From assembly GCA_004348925.1 (NCBI GenBank), contig RCMX01000002.1:106046-170045 (forward strand): a stretch of 64,000 nt of DNA, in the 5' to 3' direction. Position numbers and translations under genes: made by a program. Below the pieces are notes generated by a model. That model ran no database searches, was not told where the DNA came from, and saw nothing but the letters and a program-made list of their open reading frames with translations. Of the stretch, positions 7,364 to 17,056 are shown in pieces. The number at the start of each line of letters is the position of its first letter. Within the stretch, counting starts at the first letter, position 1. The stretch comes from Actinomycetota bacterium. GTDB lineage: Bacteria; Actinomycetota; Coriobacteriia; Anaerosomatales; Anaerosomataceae.

Positions 7364-8623
7364 ATGCGACTCAGGTTCTACTACTCAGCGACCGTTCTCG
7401 CCGCGGTTCTTGCGTTCGCGTGGTGGGCACAGGCATCGCCAGTGCGAGACTGGACTTCAGTGCTTGTGCTGGCCGCCTTTGCTTTTCTCGCGGAGACGCT
7501 AGCCTTTCAGTTGCCCTTGTCGGGATCGGTTTCGTTAGGTTTCGCGCTCGGCTTTGCTGCGCTCCTATACGATGGACCAGTTGCAGCGTCGTTCGTTGCA
7601 CTTGTGGGCAGCGTTTCTGTCCAAGATATTCGAGACCACCGTCCGATCGACGTTCAGCTGTTCAACAGTGCACAGCTAGTCATTTCGATTCTGTCCGCCT
7701 CGTGGGTGTATCAAGCATTGGGTGGTCGTCCTCTTGCCTGGATAGCTGCGGGATCTCCCGGCTCAGGTGCGCTTGGCCTGGGCGCAGCGATGGTCGCTGC
7801 AACAGCGTTCGTTGTCGTCAACATAGGTCTTGTGGGGGAAGCCCTGGCGCTGCGCACGCGCTTGTCTCTAGCGAGCGTGTTGCGTGAACAGAGCTTCGGG
7901 TCGTACTGGATTAGCTTCGTGATGCTGGCTCTCCTGGGCTACGTTCTCGCGAGAGTCGTTCATTCCGCGGGATGGGTCGGGGCGGTGCTTCTTGCTGCAC
8001 CCTTCGTGATTGCCCGAAAGACGTTCCGAGTCTATCTTGAACTGTCAGCGGCGTATGCGGATACCATTCGCTCTTTGGTCCAAGCGCTTGAGGCGAAGGA
8101 CCCATACACGAGGGGCCATTCGGAGCGCGTTGCAGCGTACTCCAAAGCGATGGCGCTGCGACTTGGCTATTCCGATGCGTCGGCGGAACGAGTCGAAATC
8201 GCGGCATTGCTCCACGACGTTGGCAAGGTCGGCATTCCGGAATCAACCCTTAGCAAGGCCGGAGCACTCACGCCAGTGGAGTACGAGCAGATTCGCCAGC
8301 ATCCAACAAAGGGCGAAAGCGTGCTACTGGAGGTTGAATTTCTCGCGGACATTGCGCCGATTGTGGCAGCGCACCATGAGCGTATGGACGGAACTGGCTA
8401 CCCGTGCGGGACTGATGGCGCGGACATTCCAGTTGAAGCGCGAATCCTGGCCGTGGCTGACGCGTTCGATGCGATGACGTCTTCTCGACCATACCGATCG
8501 GCGCTGAAAGCTGACTCGGCCGTCATCGAACTTCGCTCAGTCGCCGGGAGTCAGCTGGATGAGAAGGCGGTCGACGCGCTTCTGAGTCATCTCGCAGAGA
8601 GCGGGGCGTTAGAGAGCGTATGA
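7364..8623 (+). CDS. Membrane-bound HD-GYP domain protein (probable cyclic-di-GMP phosphodiesterase)
   Basis: 419 aa from ATG 7364 with SD AAGGTG; the frame opens upstream at TTG 7316 but lacks a good SD. Residues about 1-225 are six or more hydrophobic helices forming a MASE-like sensor. Residues about 236-415 are an HD-GYP domain: H252 in RGHSERV, H284-D285 in LLHDVGKVG, HHERMDGTGYP with GYP at 345-347, and VADAFDAMTSSRPYR. All canonical metal ligands seem present, so it should hydrolyse cyclic-di-GMP. Its stop overlaps the next start (ATGA), so the two HD genes are translationally coupled. GC3 is visibly lower than in housekeeping neighbours, which suggests acquisition. Confidence 0.88.
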   Translation: MRLRFYYSATVLAAVLAFAWWAQASPVRDWTSVLVLAAFAFLAETLAFQLPLSGSVSLGFALGFAALLYDGPVAASFVALVGSVSVQDIRDHRPIDVQLFNSAQLVISILSASWVYQALGGRPLAWIAAGSPGSGALGLGAAMVAATAFVVVNIGLVGEALALRTRLSLASVLREQSFGSYWISFVMLALLGYVLARVVHSAGWVGAVLLAAPFVIARKTFRVYLELSAAYADTIRSLVQALEAKDPYTRGHSERVAAYSKAMALRLGYSDASAERVEIAALLHDVGKVGIPESTLSKAGALTPVEYEQIRQHPTKGESVLLEVEFLADIAPIVAAHHERMDGTGYPCGTDGADIPVEARILAVADAFDAMTSSRPYRSALKADSAVIELRSVAGSQLDEKAVDALLSHLAESGALESV

Positions 8624-9876
8624 CGCGAGAACCAGATACCGCCTACTCATCTCGAGATTCTCGCGGCCTGTGGTGGGGTGTCGCGGCTGTGTCCACTGCA
8701 GTGATCTCCCTGGGCACGGCGATAGTCGTTTCGCATGGTGGTTGGAATCTTCCGTTGGCACTTGAGGTGGGCTTAGCGGCCGCGGTGACAGCCGCACTGG
8801 GGCTTCGACTGCCGCGCGGAGATGTCGTCAGGGTTGACGCGCTAGCCGCGAGTGCGGCCCTTGCGCTACTTGCCCCGGCAGCAGGCATGATCACGCTATT
8901 CTTCGGATGTCTGACGGGAATGTATCTCTCACGCCGAATGACCCGCTCATCGCCGGTCTCGGTGCTTGTCGACTCAAGTCGTCACGTGACCGCACTCGGT
9001 CTCGCATACTTGGTGAAGTACTCTGCGGTAACCCTGAGTCTCACCGAGGTCGCCTTGGCGGGGCTAGCGATCGCGGTCTATGCGTGCGTAGAGTTGTCCT
9101 CGCTTGCGGCCCAGCAGGCCTTCACCTCTGCGACTGGCTACTCGGTGGTTGCGGGCAGTATGTTCCGATCAGTCTGGCAGATATACCTTGGACAGGCGTG
9201 TCTGGGCATCGCTCTGGCAGTCGTGTATCCCTCGATGGGCGCCTGGGCAATACCTGTCATGACGATTCTCGGGGCTATCCTGCTGAATGGTTTCGCGCTC
9301 TATCTGCGGGTGAAGATTGCGTACCAGGAGACCATCGCTGCGTTGGCCAAGGTGAGCGAGCTTCACTTGGCGAATCGCCGTGGTCATTCTGAGCGCGTCG
9401 CCAACATGGCGGTATCGGTGGGACGACGGCTGGCAATGACGCCGCACAGTCTCGAGGCGCTGAACTACGCGGCCCTACTTCACGAGATTGGCTCGCTAGG
9501 GCGCGACTTCGAGGACCCAGCAGCGCATGAAGACGTTGCGGGTTGGGCGGAGAAGGGCGCAGAGATTCTTCGAGCCGTACCGTTCCTGGAAGATGCCGCT
9601 GAGATGGTGAGTTGTCAGCACGAAGTGGTGGGGGCAAGTCGTGATGAGCGAGCACGGGTATCTCAGATCGGCGGCGCGATCATTCGTGCATGTTGCGTTG
9701 TTGAGGATGAGTTACGCGGCGCCAGTGAGTCCGGCGAGTTGTCCGACAGTCCACGACTCGTAGATCGGGTGAATTCCGCGGAAGGCCGGATTCCAGAAGA
9801 GATTCTTCGGGCGGTAGTCCTTGTTGCGGAACAAATGCGAGTGTATGAGACTCGGGCAGTGCCTACTAAACGCTAG
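8620..9876 (+). CDS. Membrane protein with degenerate HD domain (likely non-catalytic)
   Basis: 418 aa, ATG 8620 overlapping the preceding stop. Same plan as its neighbour: about 225 residues of membrane helices followed by an HD-like domain (RRGHSERVANMAVSVGRRL, then AALLHEIGSLG). The defining HD pair is changed to H288-E289, and no GYP motif or following DAFDAM segment is present (only CQHEVVGAS where HHE would be). It is probably a duplicated HD-GYP protein turned into a sensor or partner subunit of the 7364 protein. Metal or ligand binding may persist without turnover. Confidence 0.8.
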   Translation: MTREPDTAYSSRDSRGLWWGVAAVSTAVISLGTAIVVSHGGWNLPLALEVGLAAAVTAALGLRLPRGDVVRVDALAASAALALLAPAAGMITLFFGCLTGMYLSRRMTRSSPVSVLVDSSRHVTALGLAYLVKYSAVTLSLTEVALAGLAIAVYACVELSSLAAQQAFTSATGYSVVAGSMFRSVWQIYLGQACLGIALAVVYPSMGAWAIPVMTILGAILLNGFALYLRVKIAYQETIAALAKVSELHLANRRGHSERVANMAVSVGRRLAMTPHSLEALNYAALLHEIGSLGRDFEDPAAHEDVAGWAEKGAEILRAVPFLEDAAEMVSCQHEVVGASRDERARVSQIGGAIIRACCVVEDELRGASESGELSDSPRLVDRVNSAEGRIPEEILRAVVLVAEQMRVYETRAVPTKR

Positions 9877-9947
9877 GACTCTGGTCTTGGCGAGAATTGT
9901 CGCGTGGAACTCATCAGCTTAGGCTTCCGGTTCGACTCCGGCTTCGC

Positions 9948-9953
9948 TACAAT
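9948..9953 (+). promoter_or_regulatory. Putative -10 element for the BTAD regulator
   Basis: TACAAT (9948-9953) matches the -10 consensus at 5 of 6 positions, 28 nt before the TTG start at 9982. The -35 is poor (TTCCGG, 9925-9930, 17 bp upstream), so activation by a factor is possible. Confidence 0.35.
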
Positions 9954-9981
9954 CGGCTAACCCTCAGGAGGATCTCCCAGT

Positions 9982-12900
9982 TTGGGGGAGGACATGGGAG
10001 AGACAAGGTCTGACGGCGTCCCCGATTGCGGATACGCCGTGATGAGACGACGACTAATTGAAGCCTTTCAGCGTACAGCTCCGGAGGTCACTGTCGTGGT
10101 CGCTCCCGGCGGCTACGGGAAGACTGTATTCGGCGCGCAGGTTGTACGCACAGTGGGAGAGTCGTTCTTGTGGATTTCCATGAGCGGGTGCTCGCCAACC
10201 GCGGGTGACTTTCCGTCTGCGGTTGCGGCGAGGCTACGACATGGAGTCACGGACAACAGTGAGCCTGGAGCGACGTCCCGGTATTCGACTTCGGGCTCTG
10301 GATGGGAGCGCCTGCGAGATGAGCTCGGGGCTCGTTCTGACTTACCCCTACTGGTAGTTCTCGATGGGTTGGACGTGCTCGATTCGGTCGCATCGCTTAA
10401 GCGACTGCGAGACTTGCTTAGGGACATGGGGGTGGCGAGTCCCAAGGTAGTGTGCACGTGCCGCACGATTTGCGAGCGACCTGGCGCCTCAGCTCACGAT
10501 ACGAGTTGCTGGACCGTCACGCGCAATGAGTTGGAGTTCACGGTCGAACAGACCAGGGACCTTGCGACACATGTCCTGCAAAGGGAGGTTGCTACCTCAG
10601 ATGCTGAGGCGCTTGCCCTGTCATCTGGGGGGCAACCAGCGCTGTTGGTCCTGCTGCTTCGCCATGCAATGTGTCATGACACCTCCATCTCGGCTGCGCT
10701 CAGTCGCGCTCCCAGAGATGTGGGCGACTATCTCCGATCAGAGTTCATGGCTCCCCGTGGGGCGGAAGCTAGACGCACACTTGGTGCGGCTGCCTTGCTC
10801 GGAAGCGGGTCGATTGGCGATCTGGTAAGAGTGACGGGGCTCAGCTCCGCAGACGTTTTGTCGTTGGCAACCGCTGTCCCACTGCTTCGACTCAAGAGCG
10901 ATGCCGTTGGTGTGCGGACTTTCGAGATACACGAGCTGGCGTCTGAGGTTTTTGGCGCCGCGCTGCTCGCGCGCGCATCCGATGTGGACTGCTCAACGAT
11001 CGACTCGATTATCAGGGAGCTTGAGGGGCGCGGAGAGTACCACAGACTATTCGGCATTCTCGTGCGAATGGAGGACACCGAGTACTTGGTCTCGCACGTG
11101 GAGCGTCTTGGAGGCCGGCTTCTTGAGGAGGCCTGCTTTGACTTGCTCGAGTCCTTACTTGTTCAGATTCCGGTCTGTGTTCAAGCTGGTAGTGTTCGCC
11201 TACTGCTGCTTGGGGCTATGCTACTGCGGCTGAAGGGGCGAGTTCCCGAAGCTCTCGAGCGCGCAGCCTCAGCACGGAGGTTGGCGATCGCGAGCAGTGA
11301 CGCGGTGCTGGAGCGAGACTGCCTAATCATTGAGGCTCGACTACGAATCGATGCCTGCCAGTTCCAATTCCTGGTTGAACCTCTTACGCGGGTGTTCGAG
11401 AGCGCTGTGACGACCGGAGACTATGACACCGCGGCCTTGCTCAGCGCCTACCTGGCGACCTCTCACGCTCAGCTCGGAGATGTCGTTACCGGCCGAGAAT
11501 ATGTTGAGCAATACAAGGCGCTCTATCAGCGCAACGGCGTCCGGGCCGCGACCCGAGCGCAATCGATTTCGATGATCCTTCTCGTCCTGGGCATCATCTG
11601 TGGTGATGTTGCTTCGGCTGCGGCGGTGCTGAAGGATGTCCGAGGTGACTCCGGCCAGCCGCTGGAGTTCAGGCTGCTGTGCGAGGGGAATCTGGCGGCC
11701 CTCCTTATGGAGATGGGGCGCATCCGCGACTCACTGCAGATTTCGCGTGCGGCACAGAGTCAAGCTCAGCGGAGGGGGTTTGCCTATCTAATTGACAGCT
11801 TCAGGGGTACGGATGCGGCGGCCTGTGCGGGTTTTGGCGAAGTCGCGGAGGCAGAGGCTCTCATGGCGTCTGCGATAGAACACCCTATCTGCCCTGAAGA
11901 CGCGTCAAATATTGCGGGCAATCGGATGTATCGATCGACCATTCGGCGTGCATCTGGCCTGCTCGACGAATCACTCGCGGACGCCGAACAAGCTCTGGTT
12001 GTCTTCTCGCGTGAAGCGGGAAGACTGCCCACAATGGCCTGTTTGGCGCGCTGTGAGGTGTCGGCTTCGATGTTGTCGCTTGGCGACGCACAGCGCGCTC
12101 ATGATCTAGCACTCGAATCGCGCTCCGAGGCCAATGCGTGGACGGCTGCGTACCACCTCCTCCGCGCCGATATGGTGTTGGCGGAGATCGAGCGGCAGCA
12201 GGGGGTAGTCGAGGATGCGGTCGCCCGAATCGCGCAGCACCGGGAGTACATTCTCACCGAAAGCGCCAACTGGCAGATCGCGATGTACGTTCGCGCGTTC
12301 CCGGGTCTGCTGGGCATATTCGCAAAGGCCGTGGGTGCAGAGGCGCTGCCGTCGCACCTGCTTCGGATGATCCTGCCCGACTACGCGCGACCGGCGCTCG
12401 AGGCATGCCACGACGACTTGCAGACCGCCGAGGTCGAGCGGCTGGCCGTGCGGCTTCTCGGCAAACGGGCTGCAGCCGTGTTCATGCGAGAGCGCGCCAG
12501 CGGTCCGAAGGCGGCGGTTCGCCTATTCGGCGGCATGCAAGTCGTGACGCCCACAGGCAGCGTCACCGATAAGGACTGGCGCAAGCGCAAAGCCCGCCTC
12601 CTCTTCGCGCTGCTCGTGCTCCGTCGTGGGCAAGATATGCCACGCGAGCAGATCTTCGAGCACTTCTGGCCCGAGATGGACGAGGAGCGCGCAAAGAGCA
12701 ACTTCTACGTCACGTGGAGCATCATGAAGCGCGCGCTGTCGGTAGGCACCGGTGGCAAGGGGCCCTGCCCATACGTCGAGCATGTCGGCGGGGTATGTCG
12801 CGTGGTCCCATCGTCGGTGTCATCTGACTTCGCAGAGTTCGAGGATGCCCTCATCGCGATGCGCAAGGCAGACCGCGCTGGCGATGCGTCACTTGCGTTG

Positions 12901-13293
12901 GCTGCGGCAGAGCGCATCGTCGAGCAATACCGGGGCGAGCTGCTGCCCGGGGAGCTCTACGACGAGTGGCTCGGTCCGATACGCGATCGGTGCCGACAGG
13001 ACTACGGCGATGCGATGCTACGTGCCTCGCAGCTCACGTATGAGGCGGGCGATCCCGAGAAGGCGCTCCACCTCGTTCGTGCCGGTCTGGGTCAGGATCC
13101 CTGGCGCGAGGATCTGTATCAGGCCGCGCTCCGCTACCTCATTCACACCGGGCAGCGAAGCGGCGCTATCGAGACATACGTCGCCTGCAAGAGTAAGCTT
13201 GCCGAGGATCTGGGCCTCGATCCTTCGACCGAGACACAGCGACTCTACGACCAGATCCTGGCCATGGAAGATCCACCTGGGGCGCCAGGGTAG
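9982..13293 (+). CDS. Giant STAND ATPase-TPR transcriptional regulator with C-terminal BTAD module
   Basis: 1103 aa. TTG 9982 has SD AGGAGGA (9966-9972) at 9 nt; ATG 9994 is an alternative. Residues 41-48 (APGGYGKT) are a MalT/AfsR-type P-loop, with VVLDGLDVLD as Walker B near 120, so it is a STAND signalling ATPase. About 350-800 are helical repeats of TPR/MalT type that in relatives bind inducers. About 844-935 (AVRLFGGMQVVTP... WRKRKARLLFALL... MPREQIFEHFWPE) is an OmpR-like winged helix, and about 940-1095 a bacterial transcriptional activation domain (LLPGELYDEWLGPIRDRC). In SARP proteins the DNA-binding part is N-terminal; here it is at the end. Codon use becomes high-GC3 near 12,100, inside the gene. 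Confidence 0.9.
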   Translation: MGEDMGETRSDGVPDCGYAVMRRRLIEAFQRTAPEVTVVVAPGGYGKTVFGAQVVRTVGESFLWISMSGCSPTAGDFPSAVAARLRHGVTDNSEPGATSRYSTSGSGWERLRDELGARSDLPLLVVLDGLDVLDSVASLKRLRDLLRDMGVASPKVVCTCRTICERPGASAHDTSCWTVTRNELEFTVEQTRDLATHVLQREVATSDAEALALSSGGQPALLVLLLRHAMCHDTSISAALSRAPRDVGDYLRSEFMAPRGAEARRTLGAAALLGSGSIGDLVRVTGLSSADVLSLATAVPLLRLKSDAVGVRTFEIHELASEVFGAALLARASDVDCSTIDSIIRELEGRGEYHRLFGILVRMEDTEYLVSHVERLGGRLLEEACFDLLESLLVQIPVCVQAGSVRLLLLGAMLLRLKGRVPEALERAASARRLAIASSDAVLERDCLIIEARLRIDACQFQFLVEPLTRVFESAVTTGDYDTAALLSAYLATSHAQLGDVVTGREYVEQYKALYQRNGVRAATRAQSISMILLVLGIICGDVASAAAVLKDVRGDSGQPLEFRLLCEGNLAALLMEMGRIRDSLQISRAAQSQAQRRGFAYLIDSFRGTDAAACAGFGEVAEAEALMASAIEHPICPEDASNIAGNRMYRSTIRRASGLLDESLADAEQALVVFSREAGRLPTMACLARCEVSASMLSLGDAQRAHDLALESRSEANAWTAAYHLLRADMVLAEIERQQGVVEDAVARIAQHREYILTESANWQIAMYVRAFPGLLGIFAKAVGAEALPSHLLRMILPDYARPALEACHDDLQTAEVERLAVRLLGKRAAAVFMRERASGPKAAVRLFGGMQVVTPTGSVTDKDWRKRKARLLFALLVLRRGQDMPREQIFEHFWPEMDEERAKSNFYVTWSIMKRALSVGTGGKGPCPYVEHVGGVCRVVPSSVSSDFAEFEDALIAMRKADRAGDASLALAAAERIVEQYRGELLPGELYDEWLGPIRDRCRQDYGDAMLRASQLTYEAGDPEKALHLVRAGLGQDPWREDLYQAALRYLIHTGQRSGAIETYVACKSKLAEDLGLDPSTETQRLYDQILAMEDPPGAPG

Positions 13294-13323
13294 CGACCGG
13301 CATCGACATCACAGGGAGCGGCC

Positions 13324-13863
13324 GTGCTACTGCTTGACGGTATAGTGCTCGGGCTTGTTCTCGGCCTGCTCACGGGAGGGTCGTTTGCGCGTTTTGCCCG
13401 TGTCCACCTCAAGGGCGAGTGTCTGTTCATGCCGCTCCTGGCGTTCCAGCTCATCGTGCCGAGGCTTGCGACAGCACTCGGACTTGCGCCCGCTTTCGCG
13501 CTCGCGCTTTGGGTGACAGCGATGTGCGGTCTGATCGCGTTGGCGCTGTGGAACCGGCACTGGGCCGGCCTCTCGATCGCGGCGCTCGGTATCGCACTCA
13601 ATGTCGTGGTGATCGTGGCGAACGGCGCGATGCCGGTCTCGCTCGACGCGATCGCCCGGCTTGATCCCAAACTCGTGCCCAACTTCGACCTCGTGCACGA
13701 GCAGCTTACCGATGAGACGCGCTTACAGGGGCTTGCGGACGTCATCGCAGTCCCCGGTCCGAAGTGGCACCGAGGAGTCGCGAGTCCGGGTGACCTCCTC
13801 CTCTCGGCCGGTGCAGGAATCTTCGTCTTTTCTGCCATGCGCAAGAAATCCGAGGAAGGTTAG
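13324..13863 (+). CDS. DUF5317-like membrane protein
   Basis: 179 aa, GTG 13324 with SD AGGGAG (13313-13318). Starts with a membrane helix ([18 protein letters not shown]), continues with hydrophobic segments and [20 protein letters not shown], and ends [19 protein letters not shown]. This layout and the closing GD-L--AGAGIF segment are typical of DUF5317 proteins of Actinobacteria and Firmicutes, whose function is unknown. It follows the BTAD gene by 30 bp on the same strand, but its codon use is like the host genes. Confidence 0.7.
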   Translation: MLLLDGIVLGLVLGLLTGGSFARFARVHLKGECLFMPLLAFQLIVPRLATALGLAPAFALALWVTAMCGLIALALWNRHWAGLSIAALGIALNVVVIVANGAMPVSLDAIARLDPKLVPNFDLVHEQLTDETRLQGLADVIAVPGPKWHRGVASPGDLLLSAGAGIFVFSAMRKKSEEG

Positions 13864-14228
13864 CGTCGGTTCAGCGCCGGTTTAGATGCCCCCTGTATCG
13901 TAGGTATCGGCCCGGACATCCGGGCGGGTCGGAGGGGGCAGGTTCGATCGGTTCCCGAAAGGGCGATGCGGTTCTCGGCGTTCGATGGTGTGGAGACGGG
14001 AGACTCCTGAGGGGCACCAGACTTCGCAGGGTTCACGAACCGGTGGGGCTGTGCGAGTCCGACCGAACTCGGGGCGGCTTCGGGTGCGTCATGACCCGGA
14101 GCCGCCCTTCGCGTCCCGTTGCCGAAACGCTGCCGGAGCTACTCGGCATCCACGCATCCGGGAGGGCCGCCTGTGCTAGAATTGCTGTGCTTTTTGCCCC
14201 TACTCCAGAATCCGCGAGGTCACGTTAC
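13864..14228 (+). ncRNA. Structured 365-bp intergenic region before secA (possible ncRNA or long leader)
   Basis: Contains nested pairing TGCCCCCT (13887-13894) with AGGGGGCA (13933-13940) enclosing CCCGG-acat-CCGGG (13911-13924), and downstream a 14-bp stem with one G-U pair, 14072-14085 with 14094-14107 (loop GCGTCATG). The frame of secA stays open upstream to 14043, but secA homology starts only at 14229. The spacing and strong helices suggest a transcribed RNA, either a free RNA ended by the second hairpin or the 3' UTR of the 13324 gene. It does not match any class I know (SRP RNA, 6S, RNase P, common riboswitches). Confidence 0.35.
14174..14182 (+). promoter_or_regulatory. Extended -10 promoter (TGC-TAGAAT) upstream of secA
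   Basis: TGCTAGAAT with an extended TG element, 46 nt before ATG 14229; the -35 region is poor. The 12-nt string TGCTAGAATTGC recurs upstream of ftsE (21714-21725). Confidence 0.5.
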
Positions 14229-16985
14229 ATGGCCAACTTCCTGACGAAGATCCTCACCATGGGCGAAGGTCGCCAGATGCGTGAGTACGAGGGCGTTGTC
14301 GAGCAGATCAACGCCTTCGAGCCCGCCGTTTCAGCGCTCTCCGACGAGCAGCTGCAAGCGAAGACGCCCGAGTTTCGCGCTCGGCTTGCGGACGGCGAGA
14401 CGCTCGACGACCTGCTGCCCGAGGCGTTCGCCGTCGTTCGCGAGGCCGCGAAGCGCACGCTCGGCATGCGACACTTCGACGTGCAGTTGATCGGCGGCAT
14501 CGTGCTGCATCGTGGGATGATCGCCGAGATGAAGACCGGCGAAGGTAAGACGCTCGTCGCCACACTCCCGGTCTACCTGAACGCGCTCGCCGGCAAAGGC
14601 GTGCATGTCGTGACGGTGAACGACTACCTCGCCAAGCGCGACAGCGAGTGGATGGGCCGCGTGTACCGGTTTCTGGGCCTCGAGGTCGGTCTCGTGCAGT
14701 CCCAGATGGATCCCGAGCGCCGGAAGCCCGCGTACGCGGCCGACGTCACCTACGGCACGAACAGCGAGTTCGGGTTCGACTATCTGCGCGACAACATGGT
14801 CACTCGTCCCGATCTGCGCGTGCAGCGCGGGCATAGCTACGCGATCGTCGACGAGGTCGACTCGATTCTCATCGACGAGGCCCGCACGCCGCTCATCATC
14901 TCCGGCGCCGGCACCAAGTCCGCCGAGTCGTACAAGCAGTTCGCGAAGGTCGTACCACGCCTGAAAGCGGATGAGGACTTCGAATTCGATGAGGCCAAGC
15001 GAACCATCGCTCCCACCGAGGATGGCGTCCGCAAGGTCGAGCAATGGCTCGGCATCGACGATCTGTACTCGGATCCCTCGGGGCAGCTCGTCAATCACCT
15101 GCAGCAGGCGCTGAAGGCCCAGTTCATGTTCAAGCGCGATGTCGACTACGTCGTCAAGGACGGCGAAGTGCTCATCGTCGACGAGTTCACGGGGCGTCTC
15201 ATGGTCGGGCGTCGTTACTCGGAAGGATTGCATCAGGCGATCGAGGCGAAGGAGAAGCAGCATGTGCGCGAGGAGAACCAGACCCTCGCGACCATCACGC
15301 TGCAGAACTTCTTCCGCATGTACGAGAAGCTCGCCGGGATGACGGGCACCGCCGTCACGGAGGACCAGGAGTTCCGCGAGATCTACAAGCTTCCCGTCAC
15401 GGTCATCCCGCCGAACCGCGAGATGATCCGAGACGACCGCAACGACCTCATCTACCGCAACGTCGAGGCGAAGTTCAACGCCGTCATCGAGGAGATCGTC
15501 GAGCGCAATGCGAAGGGGCAGCCGTGCCTTGTCGGCACCATCTCGATCGAGAACTCCGAGCGGGCGTCGCGCATGCTGCAGAAGCGCGGTATCCCCCACA
15601 AGGTGCTCAACGCTAAGTTCCACGAGCAGGAGGCGCACATCATCGCGCAGGCCGGACGGCTTGGTGCAGTGACTATCGCAACCAACATGGCAGGCCGCGG
15701 CACCGACATCGTGCTTGGCGGCAACCCCGACTTCCTCACCGATGAGATCCTCATCGAGCGCGGCATCAAGCCTGAGGAGGCCACCGAAGAGCAGCTCGCC
15801 TCGGCGCTTGAGCGCTCGAAGGAGATCTGCGCCGAGGAGCACAAACGGGTCGTGGAGGCCGGCGGCCTCGCGATTCTCGGCACCGAGCGTCACGAGTCGC
15901 GTCGCATCGACAATCAGCTTCGCGGCCGCGCCGGGCGGCAAGGCGATCCCGGCGCCAGCCAGTTCTACCTCTCGCTTGAGGACGACCTCATGCGGCTGTT
16001 CGGCGGCAACCGGATGGAGCGCGTCCAGGGACTCATGGAGCGCACCGAGATCCCGGAGGACATGCCCATTCAGGCTGGCATGGTGAGCAAGGCCATAGAA
16101 AGCGCCCAGCGACAGGTTGAGGCGCAGAACTTCGCCGCCCGCAAGTACGTGCTCGAATACGACGACGTCATGAATACGCAGCGGCAGGTCATCTACGGCG
16201 AACGCAACCGCATTCTCGACGGCAAGGACATCCACGGTCGCGTGACCGAGATGATGGGGGAGACCATCGGTCTCATCGTGAAGGAATACTGTCCCGAGAA
16301 GGCTTACTCGGAAGAGTGGGACTGGGACACGCTGGCCGAGGACCTCAAGGGACTCACAGGCCTGAACCTCATCACACCGGAGCTCAAGGGCAGAGTCGAG
16401 AACCCGTTCGAGCTTGCCGACGAGCTGACCGAGGCCGCCCTCGCGGCATACGGCACCAAGGAAGCCGAACTCGGTGCCGAGAACCTCCGAGAGCTCGAGC
16501 GTCAGGTCATGCTCCGCGTCATCGACACGCGCTGGATGAACCACTTGCTTGAGATGGACTATCTCCGAGAGGGCATCGGCCTGCGGGCCATGGGTCAGCG
16601 TGATCCGCTCGTGGAGTACAAGTCCGAGGCATACGAGATGTTCCGGTTCCTCGTGGATGAGATCAACCACGACTTCCTGCGCACGATCATGCACATCCAG
16701 GTCGTCCAGGACACGCCAGCGCCCGAGATCCTGGCGCAGCCGGTCAGCTACTCGGCTCCGAGCGAGCAAAGCATCTTCTCGGGCGCGATGCAGCAAGCCG
16801 CGGCATCGGTCGAAGGGCCGTCCGGCGATGCCATCTCGCAGGCTGCGGCCGTCGCGGGCAGGGGCGGGCCGGGACGCACGGTGGAGAAGGACAAGGGCGA
16901 TCCGTTCGCGAACGTCGGTCGCAATGACCCGTGCCCCTGCGGCAGCGGGCGCAAATACAAGCACTGCCACGGCGCGAGCGCATGA
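14229..16985 (+). CDS. secA: Preprotein translocase ATPase SecA
   Basis: 918 aa from ATG 14229 (SD GAGGT at 8 nt), where similarity starts ([16 protein letters not shown]). Motor motifs: [20 protein letters not shown] (Walker A), [20 protein letters not shown] (DEAD-like Walker B), [13 protein letters not shown] and [16 protein letters not shown] (helicase motifs V/VI). The C-terminus ends in the zinc-binding tail [13 protein letters not shown], used to contact SecB, lipids or the ribosome. It drives secreted proteins through SecYEG at the cytoplasmic membrane. Followed by a hairpin and prfB, a gene order common in Gram-positive bacteria. Confidence 0.97.
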   Translation: MANFLTKILTMGEGRQMREYEGVVEQINAFEPAVSALSDEQLQAKTPEFRARLADGETLDDLLPEAFAVVREAAKRTLGMRHFDVQLIGGIVLHRGMIAEMKTGEGKTLVATLPVYLNALAGKGVHVVTVNDYLAKRDSEWMGRVYRFLGLEVGLVQSQMDPERRKPAYAADVTYGTNSEFGFDYLRDNMVTRPDLRVQRGHSYAIVDEVDSILIDEARTPLIISGAGTKSAESYKQFAKVVPRLKADEDFEFDEAKRTIAPTEDGVRKVEQWLGIDDLYSDPSGQLVNHLQQALKAQFMFKRDVDYVVKDGEVLIVDEFTGRLMVGRRYSEGLHQAIEAKEKQHVREENQTLATITLQNFFRMYEKLAGMTGTAVTEDQEFREIYKLPVTVIPPNREMIRDDRNDLIYRNVEAKFNAVIEEIVERNAKGQPCLVGTISIENSERASRMLQKRGIPHKVLNAKFHEQEAHIIAQAGRLGAVTIATNMAGRGTDIVLGGNPDFLTDEILIERGIKPEEATEEQLASALERSKEICAEEHKRVVEAGGLAILGTERHESRRIDNQLRGRAGRQGDPGASQFYLSLEDDLMRLFGGNRMERVQGLMERTEIPEDMPIQAGMVSKAIESAQRQVEAQNFAARKYVLEYDDVMNTQRQVIYGERNRILDGKDIHGRVTEMMGETIGLIVKEYCPEKAYSEEWDWDTLAEDLKGLTGLNLITPELKGRVENPFELADELTEAALAAYGTKEAELGAENLRELERQVMLRVIDTRWMNHLLEMDYLREGIGLRAMGQRDPLVEYKSEAYEMFRFLVDEINHDFLRTIMHIQVVQDTPAPEILAQPVSYSAPSEQSIFSGAMQQAAASVEGPSGDAISQAAAVAGRGGPGRTVEKDKGDPFANVGRNDPCPCGSGRKYKHCHGASA

Positions 16986-16990
16986 CCCGG

Positions 16991-17018
16991 GCGGTCAGGG
17001 GCACCACCCCCTGACCGC
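16991..17018 (+). terminator. Hairpin between secA and prfB
   Basis: 11-bp perfect stem GCGGTCAGGGG / CCCCTGACCGC with a 6-nt loop (17002-17007). No U-tract; may act as a partial terminator or mRNA 3' end. Confidence 0.5.
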
Positions 17019-17056
17019 AACGAGTCCTGTCCGCGTCGGCCGAAACATGGTTCAAG

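Noticed and set aside
9921-9950. T-arm-like stretch (CCGG-TTCGACT-CCGG) before the BTAD gene, suggesting a tRNA remnant or attachment site
   Set aside because: Only four stem pairs form and no D-arm, anticodon arm or acceptor match was found upstream; the bases are better explained as promoter-region sequence ahead of TACAAT.
14331-16970. Long minus-strand open frame opposite secA
   Set aside because: Same artefact of GC-rich third positions; secA is unmistakable on the plus strand.
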